Positions 1-8,850 are shown, numbered from the stretch's first letter. The stretch is 64,000 nt of DNA from Lentibacillus cibarius (GCF_005887555.1 NZ_VCIA01000001.1:2790001-2854000); one strand, 5' to 3'. The notes: generated from the letters alone by a model not told the origin. Numbers and translations are program-made.

Positions 1-114
1 AATTATGTTTATGTTAATAATCCTTATGGCCAGAAAAATCAAAGAGTCAGAAAGAAAGACTTCAAAACCACGTGGGAACAAATGGGCAGCCAAGCAATCG
101 TTATCACAGAATAG
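1..114 (+). CDS. C-terminal end of a C39-like peptidase-family protein (partial)
   Basis: The first 37 codons of the window are open in frame 1 and end at a TAG at 112-114. The residues include VNNPYGQKNQ followed by a W-x-x-MGSQAI tail, which resembles the end of secreted peptidase_C39_2 / YvpB-type papain-like proteins, where an Asn-Pro-Tyr-Gly motif follows the active-site region. The start and catalytic Cys lie outside the window, so function is inferred only from this short tail. It is followed by 64 bp and a separate reductase gene. Confidence 0.5.
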   Translation, partial: NYVYVNNPYGQKNQRVRKKDFKTTWEQMGSQAIVITE

Positions 115-178
115 AATTGTTTAACAGACGAAATGAAAAGATACCATCATATTTCAATTTTAGGGGGATCAATTTTTT

Positions 179-937
179 ATGCGTTATGCAGTGGTTACCG
201 GTGTTTCAAAAGGGTTGGGTGAATCAGCTGCCAAACTTTTGTTGGAATCAGGCGTGCATGTGATCGGCATTTCTAGAAGCATTAATCATTCGTTAAATGA
301 TTATGCTGAAGCGAATAATGTCTCGTATCAGCATTATTCTTGTGACTTGGGTGATATTGAAAAAACAGAGGAGGTGGCACAGGAAATCAGTGAGTCTGTT
401 TTTTTTCAGGATCCCGAGACAGTATATCTGATCAATAATGCTGCTGTACTCGAACCAATCGATACATCCATGAATGTAAAACGTACTGATTTAGCGTACC
501 ATATCGGTGTGAATGCGATAGCGCCAATGGTATTGATGAATATATTTTTACAAAAGGCTACTGAACAAGATGTGCGATTTATTGGGACAACTGTTACATC
601 CGGTGCAGCGGAACGACCTGTATATGGCTGGAGCGCTTATTGCACATCCAAGGCAAGTGTGAATATGTATACGAAAACAGCCGCGCTTGAACAGGATGAA
701 TTAAATACCGCAAGCAAAGTCATCGCCTTCAACCCTGGCGTGATGGATACGCAGATGCAGGAACAAATTCGCGCGAGCAGTGAGAATGAATTTAAGGAAG
801 TTGACAATTTCAGGGAATACAAGCAAAATAATATGCTGAAAGACACGGATGTTATTGGCGGGGTACTTGTTGACATTTTAACGGATGAAACGAATATTAT
901 TAATGGCAAAGTTTATGATGCGAAAGACTATTTTTAA
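179..937 (+). CDS. Short-chain dehydrogenase/reductase, YueD-like
   Basis: 252-residue cytoplasmic SDR with an N-terminal Rossmann nucleotide site (TGVSKGLG, about residues 7-14), the NNA motif (LINNAAVLEP, about 85-95) and a catalytic YxxxK (YCTSK, about 157-161) preceded by a serine region. The length and the N-terminal TG-x-S-K-G-L-G motif match the B. subtilis YueD (S)-benzoin-forming benzil reductase / sepiapterin-reductase-like group; these are NADPH-dependent carbonyl reductases. Start chosen at ATG 179 after an AGGGGGATC ribosome-binding site. It is a single gene with a weak hairpin terminator about 110 bp downstream. The physiological substrate is unknown. Confidence 0.75.
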   Translation: MRYAVVTGVSKGLGESAAKLLLESGVHVIGISRSINHSLNDYAEANNVSYQHYSCDLGDIEKTEEVAQEISESVFFQDPETVYLINNAAVLEPIDTSMNVKRTDLAYHIGVNAIAPMVLMNIFLQKATEQDVRFIGTTVTSGAAERPVYGWSAYCTSKASVNMYTKTAALEQDELNTASKVIAFNPGVMDTQMQEQIRASSENEFKEVDNFREYKQNNMLKDTDVIGGVLVDILTDETNIINGKVYDAKDYF

Positions 938-1044
938 TTGCGGTTAAGCTAGGTAAAAGTCCATTTCCAACCTGTTGTGCTGTTTAATTTGCTGATTATC
1001 ATCAGTAAAACATATACAGGCGGCTATGGGCTATTACCGTAAAT

Positions 1045-1076
1045 ATGCAGGGGATGATTGATTCCTCTGCATTTTC
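1045..1076 (+). terminator. Probable weak terminator after the SDR gene
   Basis: Imperfect hairpin with arms ATGCAGGGGAT and ATTCCTCTGCAT followed by four T residues. It lies between the SDR gene and map. The short T run makes it a modest call. Confidence 0.4.
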
Positions 1077-1177
1077 TAGCGAATCAGCCATCGACAGGAT
1101 AGCTATATATTTGCAGATCTACGGGTGACATGTCTAGCCTCCGCAAACAAACATCAACTGCAGAAAGGAAGTCAGAA

Positions 1178-1930
1178 ATGATTACACGAAAAAGTAAGCG
1201 CGAAATTGAAAAGATGCAGGCAGCAGGAGATTTACTCGTCAAATGCCACAAAGAAATAGCCAAAATGATAAAGCCGGGGATTACAACGATGGAGCTTGAT
1301 ACGTTTACAGAGAAGTTTTTGGCAGAGCATGGTGCAACCCCTGAACAAAAAGGTTATAGCGGATATCCATATGCCATTTGTGCCTCCATTAACGATGAAA
1401 TATGTCATGGTTTTCCGCGGGAGGAAGAATTGGCTGACGGGGATATTGTAACCATCGATATGGTCGTAAACTTGAACGGCGGATTAGCTGATTCTGCGTG
1501 GACATACAAAGTAGGAACAGTTGACGATGCGGCCGAACGGCTATTAAACGTGTCCAAAACATCCCTTTACAAAGGTATTGAACAAGCACTTCCCGGCAAT
1601 CGAATTGGAGATATTGGGCATGCCATTCAGACGTATGCTGAAGGAGAAGGATTCTCGGTTGTTCGGGATTTCACTGGTCACGGAATAGGACCAACCATCC
1701 ATGAAGAACCGCACATCCCACATTTCGGTCTGCCGAATAAAGGTACACGGTTAAAAGAAGGCATGGTGATTACGATTGAACCGATGATTAATGAGGGTAG
1801 CTGGCAGAGTAAGATGGACGGTAATAACTGGACAGCGCGAACAGTTGACAAAGGCCGGTCCGCGCAATACGAGCATACCGTTGTCATTACGCAAGACGGA
1901 CCTCTCTTGACAACCGATCAGGATAAGTAA
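1178..1930 (+). CDS. map: Methionine aminopeptidase type I, MapB/YflG-like
   Basis: About 250 residues of the pita-bread fold (M24). It removes the initiator methionine from nascent proteins and binds two divalent metals. Visible elements are the substrate-pocket region YPYAICASINDEICHGFP, first metal Asp in VTIDMVV, second Asp in GLADSAW, the metal His in GHGIGPTIHEEP, and metal Glu residues in TIEPMI and YEHTVVIT. Start taken at ATG 1178, preceded by GAAAGGAAGTC; an upstream in-frame ATG at 1130 has no good ribosome-binding site. It is slightly longer than the housekeeping Map beside secY and resembles the second paralogue (YflG). It is a single gene, not in a ribosomal operon. Confidence 0.85.
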   Translation: MITRKSKREIEKMQAAGDLLVKCHKEIAKMIKPGITTMELDTFTEKFLAEHGATPEQKGYSGYPYAICASINDEICHGFPREEELADGDIVTIDMVVNLNGGLADSAWTYKVGTVDDAAERLLNVSKTSLYKGIEQALPGNRIGDIGHAIQTYAEGEGFSVVRDFTGHGIGPTIHEEPHIPHFGLPNKGTRLKEGMVITIEPMINEGSWQSKMDGNNWTARTVDKGRSAQYEHTVVITQDGPLLTTDQDK

Positions 1931-1956
1931 TCGTATGTTCCGAAAGGGGGGGTTAT

Positions 1957-2721
1957 TTGCGCGTTGTATCGATTTGTCCGAGTAATACAGAAATCATGGC
2001 CTATCTTGAGCAAACCAACCTGCTTGTTGGTGTCGATGATTATTCGGACTGGCCGGTAGAGATGCAGCAATTGCCGAAAGTTGGTCGGGACCTTTCCATT
2101 GATATGGACAAGGTAGAAGCACTACACCCGGATCTGATCCTGGCCTCGTTAAGTGTTCCGGGGATGGAAAAGAATATTGAGGTACTGAATGAAAGAAAGC
2201 TGCCGTTTGTTACAATGAATCCTAATTCGCTCGAGGAAATTGCCGATGACATCGAAACAGTCGGTAATGCACTGGGACTTAAAAACCTTGGGAAAGAAAA
2301 AGCGGCAGCCTTCCGTACAGAGATAGCTGCTTTTCGAGAACAGGCATCGTTAAAACGAGAAAGACCTTCCTTATATTGGGAGTGGTGGCCCAAGCCTGTT
2401 TTCACACCAGGGCGCCCCAACTGGCTCACAGAAATTAGTGAATTGGCAGGTGCCAGAAATATATTCGACACAGAAAACGAAGCAAACGTCCAAACAACAT
2501 GGGATGATGTGAAATGGCGTAATCCGGATCATATTTGCATGGTTTGGGTGGGTGTACAGGAGTCAAAAATGCGCCCGGAATTGGTGAAGAAAAGGCCCGG
2601 CTGGAGTGAAATGAACGCCATTCAGAATGATCGTATCCATGTACTGGAAGAATCGCTGTTTTGCCGACCATCACCACGGCTTTTGAACGGGTTACGTAAA
2701 TTGACGGATATTCTAGAATAA
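1957..2721 (+). CDS. Helical-backbone metal-receptor protein, cobalamin/iron-chelate binding type
   Basis: 254-residue protein of the BtuF/FepB-like periplasmic-binding fold (COG0614). It begins VVSICPSNTEIMAYL, the typical first strand of the domain, contains PDLILASLS and ends in the usual NGLRKLTDIL helix. Family members capture cobalamin or ferric siderophores for ABC importers. This one has no signal peptide or lipobox: the TTG start at 1957 follows AAAGGGGGGG and the domain starts at residue 2. It may therefore act in the cytosol or be mis-sorted by annotation pipelines. No permease or ATPase gene is adjacent. A strong terminator follows directly. Confidence 0.7.
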   Translation: MRVVSICPSNTEIMAYLEQTNLLVGVDDYSDWPVEMQQLPKVGRDLSIDMDKVEALHPDLILASLSVPGMEKNIEVLNERKLPFVTMNPNSLEEIADDIETVGNALGLKNLGKEKAAAFRTEIAAFREQASLKRERPSLYWEWWPKPVFTPGRPNWLTEISELAGARNIFDTENEANVQTTWDDVKWRNPDHICMVWVGVQESKMRPELVKKRPGWSEMNAIQNDRIHVLEESLFCRPSPRLLNGLRKLTDILE

Positions 2722-2750
2722 AGCTCTCCTTTAGTGAGGAGAGCTTTTTT
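2721..2750 (+). terminator. Rho-independent terminator
   Basis: Perfect stem AAGCTCTCCT / AGGAGAGCTT with a TTAGTG loop and a run of T residues, immediately after the stop codon of the cobalamin-binding-like gene. Confidence 0.9.
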
Positions 2751-2788
2751 AAATGAAGTTACTCGGATATCCGTTACTATAGACCGCA

Positions 2789-2850
2789 ATGTTTGGCGTT
2801 TTCTCAATGAACTCTGGCGTTTTCATGTTAAACTTTGGCGTTTTTGTCAA
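2789..2850. repeat. Three 21-bp-phased degenerate repeats
   Basis: The pentamer TGGCG followed by a T run recurs at 2794, 2815 and 2836, exactly 21 bp apart, embedded in a degenerate TGAACTTTGGCGTTTTC-like unit. It sits in the tail-to-tail gap between two convergent genes. A related 21-bp family appears at 29679-29780 and 46815-46877. Confidence 0.7.
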
Positions 2851-2893
2851 AGGATGATTCATATGATGACGCCGATTGCATAAAACGGCAATA

Positions 2894-4294
2894 TTAATTT
2901 AGCTTCTCTGACTTTGTCGATGTCCGCTGTGATTTGATGATTGTTTTACCACCAAATAATATGGTTATGATCGGACTAAGCAAACAGAAAAAGGCGAATG
3001 GTAAATACGTCAGTACCGGAACACCGAGAACATCTGCAATAAATACACCGCAGACGCTCCAAGGGACAAGCGGATTGATGACAGTGCCAGCGTCCTCTAG
3101 CGTTCTCGACAGTGCCTTGTTAGACAATCCGGCTTTCTGATACACGCCTTTAAACGTTTCCCCTGTAAGCATAATGGACAGATACTGCTCCCCGATCAAC
3201 ACATTTACACCAATAGCTGATGCTGCTGTTGACAATATAATTGCTCGAACCTTTTGCAGTTTTTCCTGAAATGCGGACAATATAGACGGAACAATTCCGG
3301 TGACAAATAGTAAACCACCGAATCCGAGTGCCAAGATAACAAGAGAGATGGTAAATAGCATATCGTTAATGCCACCTTTTGTCAGGAGGCTATTAACGGG
3401 TTCAAAACCGGTTGAGCCTGTATAGCCATCAAACCAGATTGCCCATATCTCCGTCCATGCCAGTCCGCTTGTTATACTGGCAAGGATGGTGGCTGTCATA
3501 CTGCTTACAGCCAAGGAAATAAAAGCCGGCACTTTGAAAATGGTAGCTAGGATGAGTATGATCAGCGGAATCCAGGAAGTCCAGTAAATCAACCCCGTCT
3601 CCTCGAGGCCGGCCATATATTTATCCAGATTTTCTATACCCACTGAGGCATTAGGTGAAAGCATGGCAAACAACAAAAATGAAATGATAAAAGCAGGAAT
3701 CGTTGTCAGGCTCAAGTGCCGTATATGCTCGAATAAATCCACCTCAACAATTGTTGACGCCAAGTTCGTCGTATCCGACAGCGGTGACATTTTATCACCG
3801 AAAAAGGCCCCAGATACGATGGCTCCTGCGGTAATCGCCATGGACGCATCCATGGCAGTCCCCATGCCGATGAAGGCAACACCAATCGTGGCCGTGGTAG
3901 TCAGGGAACTGCCGAGCGAAATCCCGATAATAGCGGTGACGGCAAACGCAATCGCATAAAACCAGGTACCACCAATTAACGAGAAACCGGTACTAATGAG
4001 CACTGGAATTGTTCCGCTGATCATCCAGCTGCTGATGAGTATACCAATGAGCAGGAACAGGAAGATGGCCCCCATGCCGGATTTGGCACCGGCTATCATT
4101 CCTTCTTCCAGATCTTTGAACGAAATTTTCCTGCTAAGCCCGTATATGACGATAAGCATAATAGCAATAAGAATTGGAATATGGGGTCGTGTTCCCAGGC
4201 CAATTAGAAAATAACTAATAAGACCGATTGTTAAAAAGAATATGAAAATAGATTCACCAAGAGCAGGCTTGTGTTTTGGTTCGATGGGAAACAT
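2894..4294 (-). CDS. NhaC-family Na+/H+ antiporter-like transporter, T-box regulated
   Basis: About 466 residues of a polytopic inner-membrane transporter of the NhaC / arginine-ornithine-antiporter-like superfamily. Visible family marks are the SGAFFGDKMSPLSDTTNLAS segment (about residues 160-180), the conserved GTMINPLVPW-like motif (here GTVINPLVPWSVCG), and about twelve hydrophobic helices. Start chosen at the ATG at 4294 because AAGGAGG lies nine bases upstream; a TTG three codons earlier is too close. Upstream is a T-box leader. NhaC homologues with tyrosine T-boxes have been proposed to carry tyrosine rather than only exchange Na+ and H+, so a role in Tyr uptake is a reasonable inference here. 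Confidence 0.8.
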   Translation of the reverse strand: MFPIEPKHKPALGESIFIFFLTIGLISYFLIGLGTRPHIPILIAIMLIVIYGLSRKISFKDLEEGMIAGAKSGMGAIFLFLLIGILISSWMISGTIPVLISTGFSLIGGTWFYAIAFAVTAIIGISLGSSLTTTATIGVAFIGMGTAMDASMAITAGAIVSGAFFGDKMSPLSDTTNLASTIVEVDLFEHIRHLSLTTIPAFIISFLLFAMLSPNASVGIENLDKYMAGLEETGLIYWTSWIPLIILILATIFKVPAFISLAVSSMTATILASITSGLAWTEIWAIWFDGYTGSTGFEPVNSLLTKGGINDMLFTISLVILALGFGGLLFVTGIVPSILSAFQEKLQKVRAIILSTAASAIGVNVLIGEQYLSIMLTGETFKGVYQKAGLSNKALSRTLEDAGTVINPLVPWSVCGVFIADVLGVPVLTYLPFAFFCLLSPIITILFGGKTIIKSQRTSTKSEKLN

Positions 4295-4334
4295 CTGAAA
4301 CAACCTCCTTATGTTTTTTTAGATACAGCCATAT

Positions 4335-4570
4335 AAAAAAGGCTCCATCCCACATAGGGACGAAGCCTTACTCCGCGTTACCACCCTGATTGAAGGGTCA
4401 CTAAACCATCATTTGTGGTTGACCCCTCCGCTCATGAAACATATCCGCTAAAATCTGAATGTGTAATTCGATCCTTACTTGCCAAGGTTTGCACCAACCA
4501 CCCTGTCGCTGTTTGCTGCCCGGTAAAAATCTACTGCGCATTCACGGATGCTATATTCGGTTAGAGATTA
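4335..4570 (-). promoter_or_regulatory. T-box riboswitch leader with probable Tyr specifier
   Basis: Read on the minus strand, the leader contains the distal Stem I motif GGTTGGTGCAAACC, the specifier loop GAATTACACATTC, the T-box sequence AGGGTGGTAACGCGG (4373-4387) and a terminator hairpin with TTCGTCCC / GGGATGGA arms and a T run (4335-4369). The best specifier codon is UAC (4463-4465), because it follows GAAU and is followed by a purine, as the family requires; UUA (Leu) is the only close alternative. Uncharged tRNA-Tyr would pair here and favour the antiterminator, switching on the transporter gene. Confidence 0.88.
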
Positions 4571-4575
4571 CTACG

Positions 4576-4605
4576 AATATACACGGTACGGCGGGAAGTT
4601 GTCAA
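4576..4605 (-). promoter_or_regulatory. Sigma-A promoter for the T-box/NhaC transcript
   Basis: On the minus strand a consensus TTGACA (4600-4605) and TATATT (4576-4581) are separated by 18 bp, just upstream of the first conserved T-box element. Confidence 0.7.
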
Positions 4606-4872
4606 TATGCTTTTGATAGAGGGGTGAGTTAAATATTTACACGAATTCCCCTTGACCTTTATTGCCTTTCTTTTTAGTTCTTGAAACACGAGAAAAATGT
4701 TATAATAGCACGCACCTTGAGTGCAGCAGTCAACTGTATGAATTTGTTTACCGTTTTGCTAATTGGGGTATACTATTGAGGGCTATAACCTTACGTATAA
4801 CTGCTACCGGTCAGTTAATGATCGGCTCTGTTTTATTGCAATAAACTGTATAAAAGAAAGGTGTATGTCAGT

Positions 4873-6378
4873 ATGAATAAGCCAAATCTACAATTATCGC
4901 TTCAATCATTAAGTCTTATTGCGGGATTTATGGTATGGGTATTAATCTCCTCACTCATGCCGATTATTAATGAAGAAGTACAATTAACATCCGGCCAGTT
5001 GTCATTCGTTACAGCAGTTCCAGTTATTCTTGGCTCTTTATTGCGCGTTCCGTTAGGTTTTTATACGAATCGCTTTGGTGCGAAAAATATGTTCATTTTG
5101 AGTTTTATTGTACTTTTATTTCCTGTGTTCTATTTAAGCATTGCTGATTCTTTCTTTGATTTAATTCTTAGCGGACTCTTTTTGGGTGTTGGTGGAGCAA
5201 CATTTTCCATTGGGGTTACTTCGTTGCCAAAATACTATTCAAAGGATAAACACGGTTTCGTTAACGGTATTTATGCTTTAGGAAATGCGGGTACTGCGAT
5301 TACAACGTTCGGTGCTCCGGTTATTGCCTCCTCTATCGGTTGGGAAAATACTGTCCGTTTATATTTAGTGTTAATGCTCGTGTTTATTGTATTTAACTTC
5401 TTTTTAGGTGATAAAGACGAGGCTAAAGAAAAGGTCTCCATGGTGGAGCAGTTAAAAAGTGTTTATCGTAACCAAATACTATGGTTTTTAAGTCTCTTTT
5501 ATTTTATTACATTTGGTGCCTTCGTTGCATTTACAGTCTACTTACCCAATTTTCTAGTTGATAATTATGGATTGACCCCTGGTGATGCCGGGCTTCGTAC
5601 GGCAGGATTTATTGTTTTGGCAACAATAATTCGTCCAGTTGGTGGATTCCTTGCTGATAAGTTGAATGCGCATATTATATTAATGATTATTTTTCTTGGT
5701 ATAAGTGCTTCCGGTGTACTATTGTCTTTCACACCGACGATTGAGCTATATACAGTCGGCACATTATCAGTTGCTGTTTTCGCCGGTATTGGAAATGGTA
5801 CTGTATTTAAGCTTGTTCCACTTCACTTTTCTAAGCAAGCAGGGGTCGTCAACGGGATTGTTGCTGCTATTGGTGGATTAGGTGGGTTCTTTCCGCCCAT
5901 CGTATTGAGTACCGTATTTAATCTAACTGGTCATTATGCGATTGGATTTATGGCGTTATCCGAGTTTGCCTTAGTAAGCTTTGTTATCGTCGTGTATATG
6001 TATTATCAGGACAGGTTAAGTTTAGAAAGGAAAATTATCGAAGGCACTGCTGAAGGGATCATGATTACTGATAAGCATGCCATTATTCAGGATGTAAACC
6101 CTGCTTTCACACGAATTACAGGTTATGAAGAAGAGGAAGCAATAGGAAAAAAACCAAGCATTCTTAGCTCTGGAAAACATGATAAATCATTTTATGAAAA
6201 AATGTGGCAAACCATTCATGAACAAGGATATTGGGAAGGCGAAATCTGGAATAAACGAAAAGATGGCGAAATATATGTAGAATGGTTAACCATCAGTCAG
6301 TTGAACAACGACAAAGGTAACCCACAATATTATGTAGGAACGATGAGTGACATATCAGCTGCAAAGGACGACATTTAA
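4873..6378 (+). CDS. NarK/NasA-type MFS nitrate/nitrite transporter fused to a C-terminal PAS domain
   Basis: About 501 residues. Residues 1 to about 380 form a 12-helix MFS transporter with nitrate-porter features (glycine-rich FLGVGGATFSIGVTSLPKYY and the matching C-half segment GIGNGTVFKLVP). Residues about 385-495 are a PAS domain: GIMITDKHAIIQDVNPAFTR, then ITGYEEEEAIGKKP, a LSSGKH-FY-MW segment and GEIWNKRKDGEIYVEW. This PAS subtype usually precedes GGDEF or kinase domains, but no output domain follows; the protein stops after DIS. The PAS would face the cytoplasm. Start at ATG 4873 is favoured by AAAGGTG nine bases upstream; a GTG at 4861 is possible. No nitrate reductase gene is nearby. 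Confidence 0.85.
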   Translation: MNKPNLQLSLQSLSLIAGFMVWVLISSLMPIINEEVQLTSGQLSFVTAVPVILGSLLRVPLGFYTNRFGAKNMFILSFIVLLFPVFYLSIADSFFDLILSGLFLGVGGATFSIGVTSLPKYYSKDKHGFVNGIYALGNAGTAITTFGAPVIASSIGWENTVRLYLVLMLVFIVFNFFLGDKDEAKEKVSMVEQLKSVYRNQILWFLSLFYFITFGAFVAFTVYLPNFLVDNYGLTPGDAGLRTAGFIVLATIIRPVGGFLADKLNAHIILMIIFLGISASGVLLSFTPTIELYTVGTLSVAVFAGIGNGTVFKLVPLHFSKQAGVVNGIVAAIGGLGGFFPPIVLSTVFNLTGHYAIGFMALSEFALVSFVIVVYMYYQDRLSLERKIIEGTAEGIMITDKHAIIQDVNPAFTRITGYEEEEAIGKKPSILSSGKHDKSFYEKMWQTIHEQGYWEGEIWNKRKDGEIYVEWLTISQLNNDKGNPQYYVGTMSDISAAKDDI

Positions 6379-6388
6379 TAAAACCGTT

Positions 6389-6434
6389 AAAGCCCCCTTA
6401 TCGATGATTAAAAATCACTTTAAGGGGGCTTTTT
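6389..6434 (+). terminator. Rho-independent terminator
   Basis: Twelve-base stem AAAGCCCCCTTA / TAAGGGGGCTTT with a T run, directly after the transporter-PAS gene. Confidence 0.9.
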
Positions 6435-6439
6435 ATGAG

Positions 6440-6467
6440 TTGACACAGATAAAATTCAAGGTAAGAT
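6440..6467 (+). promoter_or_regulatory. Candidate sigma-A promoter for azlCD
   Basis: TTGACA at 6440-6445 and TAAGAT at 6462-6467 with 16-bp spacing, 35 bp before azlC. Confidence 0.45.
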
Positions 6468-6501
6468 AAAATAAACATGACCTATAATTGGGGGGTACCA
6501 A

Positions 6502-7230
6502 ATGGATACAGAATTGGCCGAGGAACAGCATGCATCCCCAACAATACATATGATTCGAAAGGGTTTCACTGTTGGACTTCCGATTATGCTCGGATACCTG
6601 CCGATAGCGATTACGTATGGTGTCTTGGCGAAACAATCGGGAATGTCACTGATGGAATTGACATTGATGAGTGTTATGGTTTTTGCTGGTGCTAGTCAGT
6701 TTATGGGAGCAAACATGATTGCCGTTGGTGCTGGGGCACTCGAAATTATCGTTGCAACTTTTGTGCTGAACTTCCGCCATTTTGTGATGAGTCTGTCGTT
6801 TATGAATCGATTGCGGGATATAGGCTTGAAATGGAAAGTCCCCTTATCACTAGGACTGACCGATGAAACTTTTGCTGTATCCGCACTGCATACGAAAGAA
6901 GCAAGCGCAGAAAAAGGTGCTTACTTTTATGCATCACTTATTCTGACAGCTTATGCTTCCTGGGTTGGCGGATCTTTTTTAGGTGGGCTGCTCGGTGAAA
7001 TCATTCCAACACAATTAAGCCAGAGTATGGGCATTGCTTTATACGCGATGTTCATCGGCTTACTCATCCCGTCGGTGAAAAAAGAGTGGGGTGTTGGGCT
7101 GGTTGCCGTTATAGCGATGCTGATTAATACCATTTTTAATCAATTCCTGAGTGACGGCTGGGCAATTGTAGCCGGCACGGTATTAGGCGGATTAAGTGGC
7201 GTATTTCTATTGAAGGGGGAGACTTCATGA
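6502..7230 (+). CDS. azlC: AzlC-family branched-chain amino acid exporter, large subunit
   Basis: 242-residue membrane protein with the AzlC signature: GFTVGLPIMLGYLPIAITYGVLA near residues 18-40, MSVMVFAGASQFMGANMI about 55-72 and the NFRHFVMSLSF segment about 88-98. AzlC pairs with the small AzlD to export branched-chain amino acids or analogues such as azaleucine. The ATG at 6502 follows a G-rich ribosome-binding site. The stop overlaps the azlD start (ATGA), so the two are translationally coupled. Confidence 0.9.
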   Translation: MDTELAEEQHASPTIHMIRKGFTVGLPIMLGYLPIAITYGVLAKQSGMSLMELTLMSVMVFAGASQFMGANMIAVGAGALEIIVATFVLNFRHFVMSLSFMNRLRDIGLKWKVPLSLGLTDETFAVSALHTKEASAEKGAYFYASLILTAYASWVGGSFLGGLLGEIIPTQLSQSMGIALYAMFIGLLIPSVKKEWGVGLVAVIAMLINTIFNQFLSDGWAIVAGTVLGGLSGVFLLKGETS

Positions 7231-7520
7231 TTATAGCCATCATCATTGGTATGGCTCTTGTAACGATGATTCCAAGGGTCATTCCTGCATTTATTGTTGA
7301 TAAGCTGCAATTCCGGGATTGGATGAATCGCTGGCTGAATGCTATTCCATTTGCTGCTTTAGGTGCACTTATCTTTCCCGGAATCATGACGGTTATTCCT
7401 GATAAACCGGTGATTGGTCTTATTGGTGGAGCTGTGGCAGTAGCCCTTGCATATTTGGGATTGAATGTCATTTTAGTCGTTGCCGGTGCTATTGTTACAG
7501 TATTTCTCTTAACGATGTGA
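7227..7520 (+). CDS. azlD: AzlD-family small subunit
   Basis: 97-residue protein with about four helices, matching the AzlD domain: N-terminal MALVTMIPRVIPAF and FRDWMNRWLNAIPFAALGALIFPGI. It is the obligatory partner of AzlC in the export complex. It overlaps azlC by four bases. No clear terminator lies in the following 130 bp. Confidence 0.9.
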   Translation: MIIAIIIGMALVTMIPRVIPAFIVDKLQFRDWMNRWLNAIPFAALGALIFPGIMTVIPDKPVIGLIGGAVAVALAYLGLNVILVVAGAIVTVFLLTM

Positions 7521-7650
7521 TTTTGAATATGGATTATTTGTCTTAATCCACCCTGCTAAAATATGGATGACCCCTGACTTGGATAATTCGACACGGTATG
7601 TAAACAGTAAAGGTAGTGTTGATTATTGAGTTAAAGGAATGTTGAATCTT

Positions 7651-8850
7651 ATGGGAAGTCACCTTAAAAAGCAGGAGAAACTATGGATTATCCTTTCATT
7701 GGCAACAATCCCGCTGATTATGACGCTGGGAAATTCGATGCTCATCCCGATTTTACCGGTGATGGAAAAAGAACTGGACATATCCAAGCTCGAATCAAGT
7801 TATATCATTACAACTTATTCAGTTGTAGCCATTTTTTTAATTCCAATTGCAGGTTTTCTGTCGGATCGATTCGGCAGGAAAAAAGTGATTATTCCTGCGT
7901 TGATTATCACAGGTCTTGGAGGATTGGTGGCCGGATGGGCCTCACAAGTAATGGATCAAGCATTTCTCGTTGTCATAGCCGGCAGAGTTCTGCAAGGGAT
8001 TGGTGCATCAGGAGCGTTTCCAATTGTATTGCCGCTTGTAGGGGATATATTTAAAGATGACGAGGAAGCAAGCTCAACGCTTGGCATTATTGAAACGTCC
8101 AATACGGTCGGTAAAGTGTTAAGTCCGATTTTAGGTGCGGCACTCGCGGCACTTGTCTGGTTTCTTCCGTTTTATTCAATTCCGGTTTTATGTATTATTT
8201 CTGTTCTGATGGTTAGCTTCCTGGTTAAGAATAAGGGAGGGGAAGAACAGGGGACACATTTCAAGGAATATTTATCGATGGCAAAAGATGTGTTCAAAGA
8301 GCATGGTAAGTGGTTGGTGGCAGTTTTTCTCATTGGTGCCATTTTAATGTTCATTTTGTTTGGTTTTTTATTTTACTTATCGAGCATTCTTGAAGATAAA
8401 TACGATTACAAAGGGATATGGAAAGGCCTTTTACTGGCGATACCTTTATTGGCATTATCGATCGCCTCATTTGTTAGTGGACGGATGATTAAAGGAAAAC
8501 TGACCGTCATGAAGTGGGTGACATTCATCGGCATTATCCTTGCTGGTGCATCAGTGGCGGTAATTCCGTTTATGGACCATCCAGTTTACTTACTGTCCGT
8601 CTTTTTTGTTTGTGGCGTTGGAATTGGCATGTCGCTTCCATGTCTTGACGCACTGATTACGGAAAGTCTGGAAAAGACGGTTCGAGGGATCATTACATCC
8701 ATTTACACGTCCATGCGGTTTATCGGAGTTGCCGCTGGTCCACCCGTGATTGCTGTTATGATGAAAGGAAATATTATTTGGATGGCCAGTCTATTAACCA
8801 TATTCGCGCTTATTGCAGGTTTTCTCGGATATCGGAACATTAACCCTTGA
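7651..8850 (+). CDS. MFS multidrug-type efflux transporter (DHA1-like)
   Basis: About 399 residues with 12 predicted helices. Motif A GFLSDRFGRKKVI lies between helices 2 and 3, and a motif-C-like GKVLSPILGAALAALVW in helix 5 is typical of proton-driven drug antiporters. The substrate cannot be read from sequence. Start: ATG 7651 is preferred because AAAGGA ends 12 bases upstream, whereas the in-frame ATG at 7639 abuts it with no spacing. Single gene; the next gene is unrelated. Confidence 0.75.
   Translation: MGSHLKKQEKLWIILSLATIPLIMTLGNSMLIPILPVMEKELDISKLESSYIITTYSVVAIFLIPIAGFLSDRFGRKKVIIPALIITGLGGLVAGWASQVMDQAFLVVIAGRVLQGIGASGAFPIVLPLVGDIFKDDEEASSTLGIIETSNTVGKVLSPILGAALAALVWFLPFYSIPVLCIISVLMVSFLVKNKGGEEQGTHFKEYLSMAKDVFKEHGKWLVAVFLIGAILMFILFGFLFYLSSILEDKYDYKGIWKGLLLAIPLLALSIASFVSGRMIKGKLTVMKWVTFIGIILAGASVAVIPFMDHPVYLLSVFFVCGVGIGMSLPCLDALITESLEKTVRGIITSIYTSMRFIGVAAGPPVIAVMMKGNIIWMASLLTIFALIAGFLGYRNINP

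Noticed and set aside
4622..4642. Possible FNR-like palindrome (GTGAGTTAAATATTTACAC) upstream of the transporter-PAS gene
   Set aside because: Only the outer three bases pair; the rest is not symmetric, so it does not meet the TGTGA-N6-TCACA pattern.
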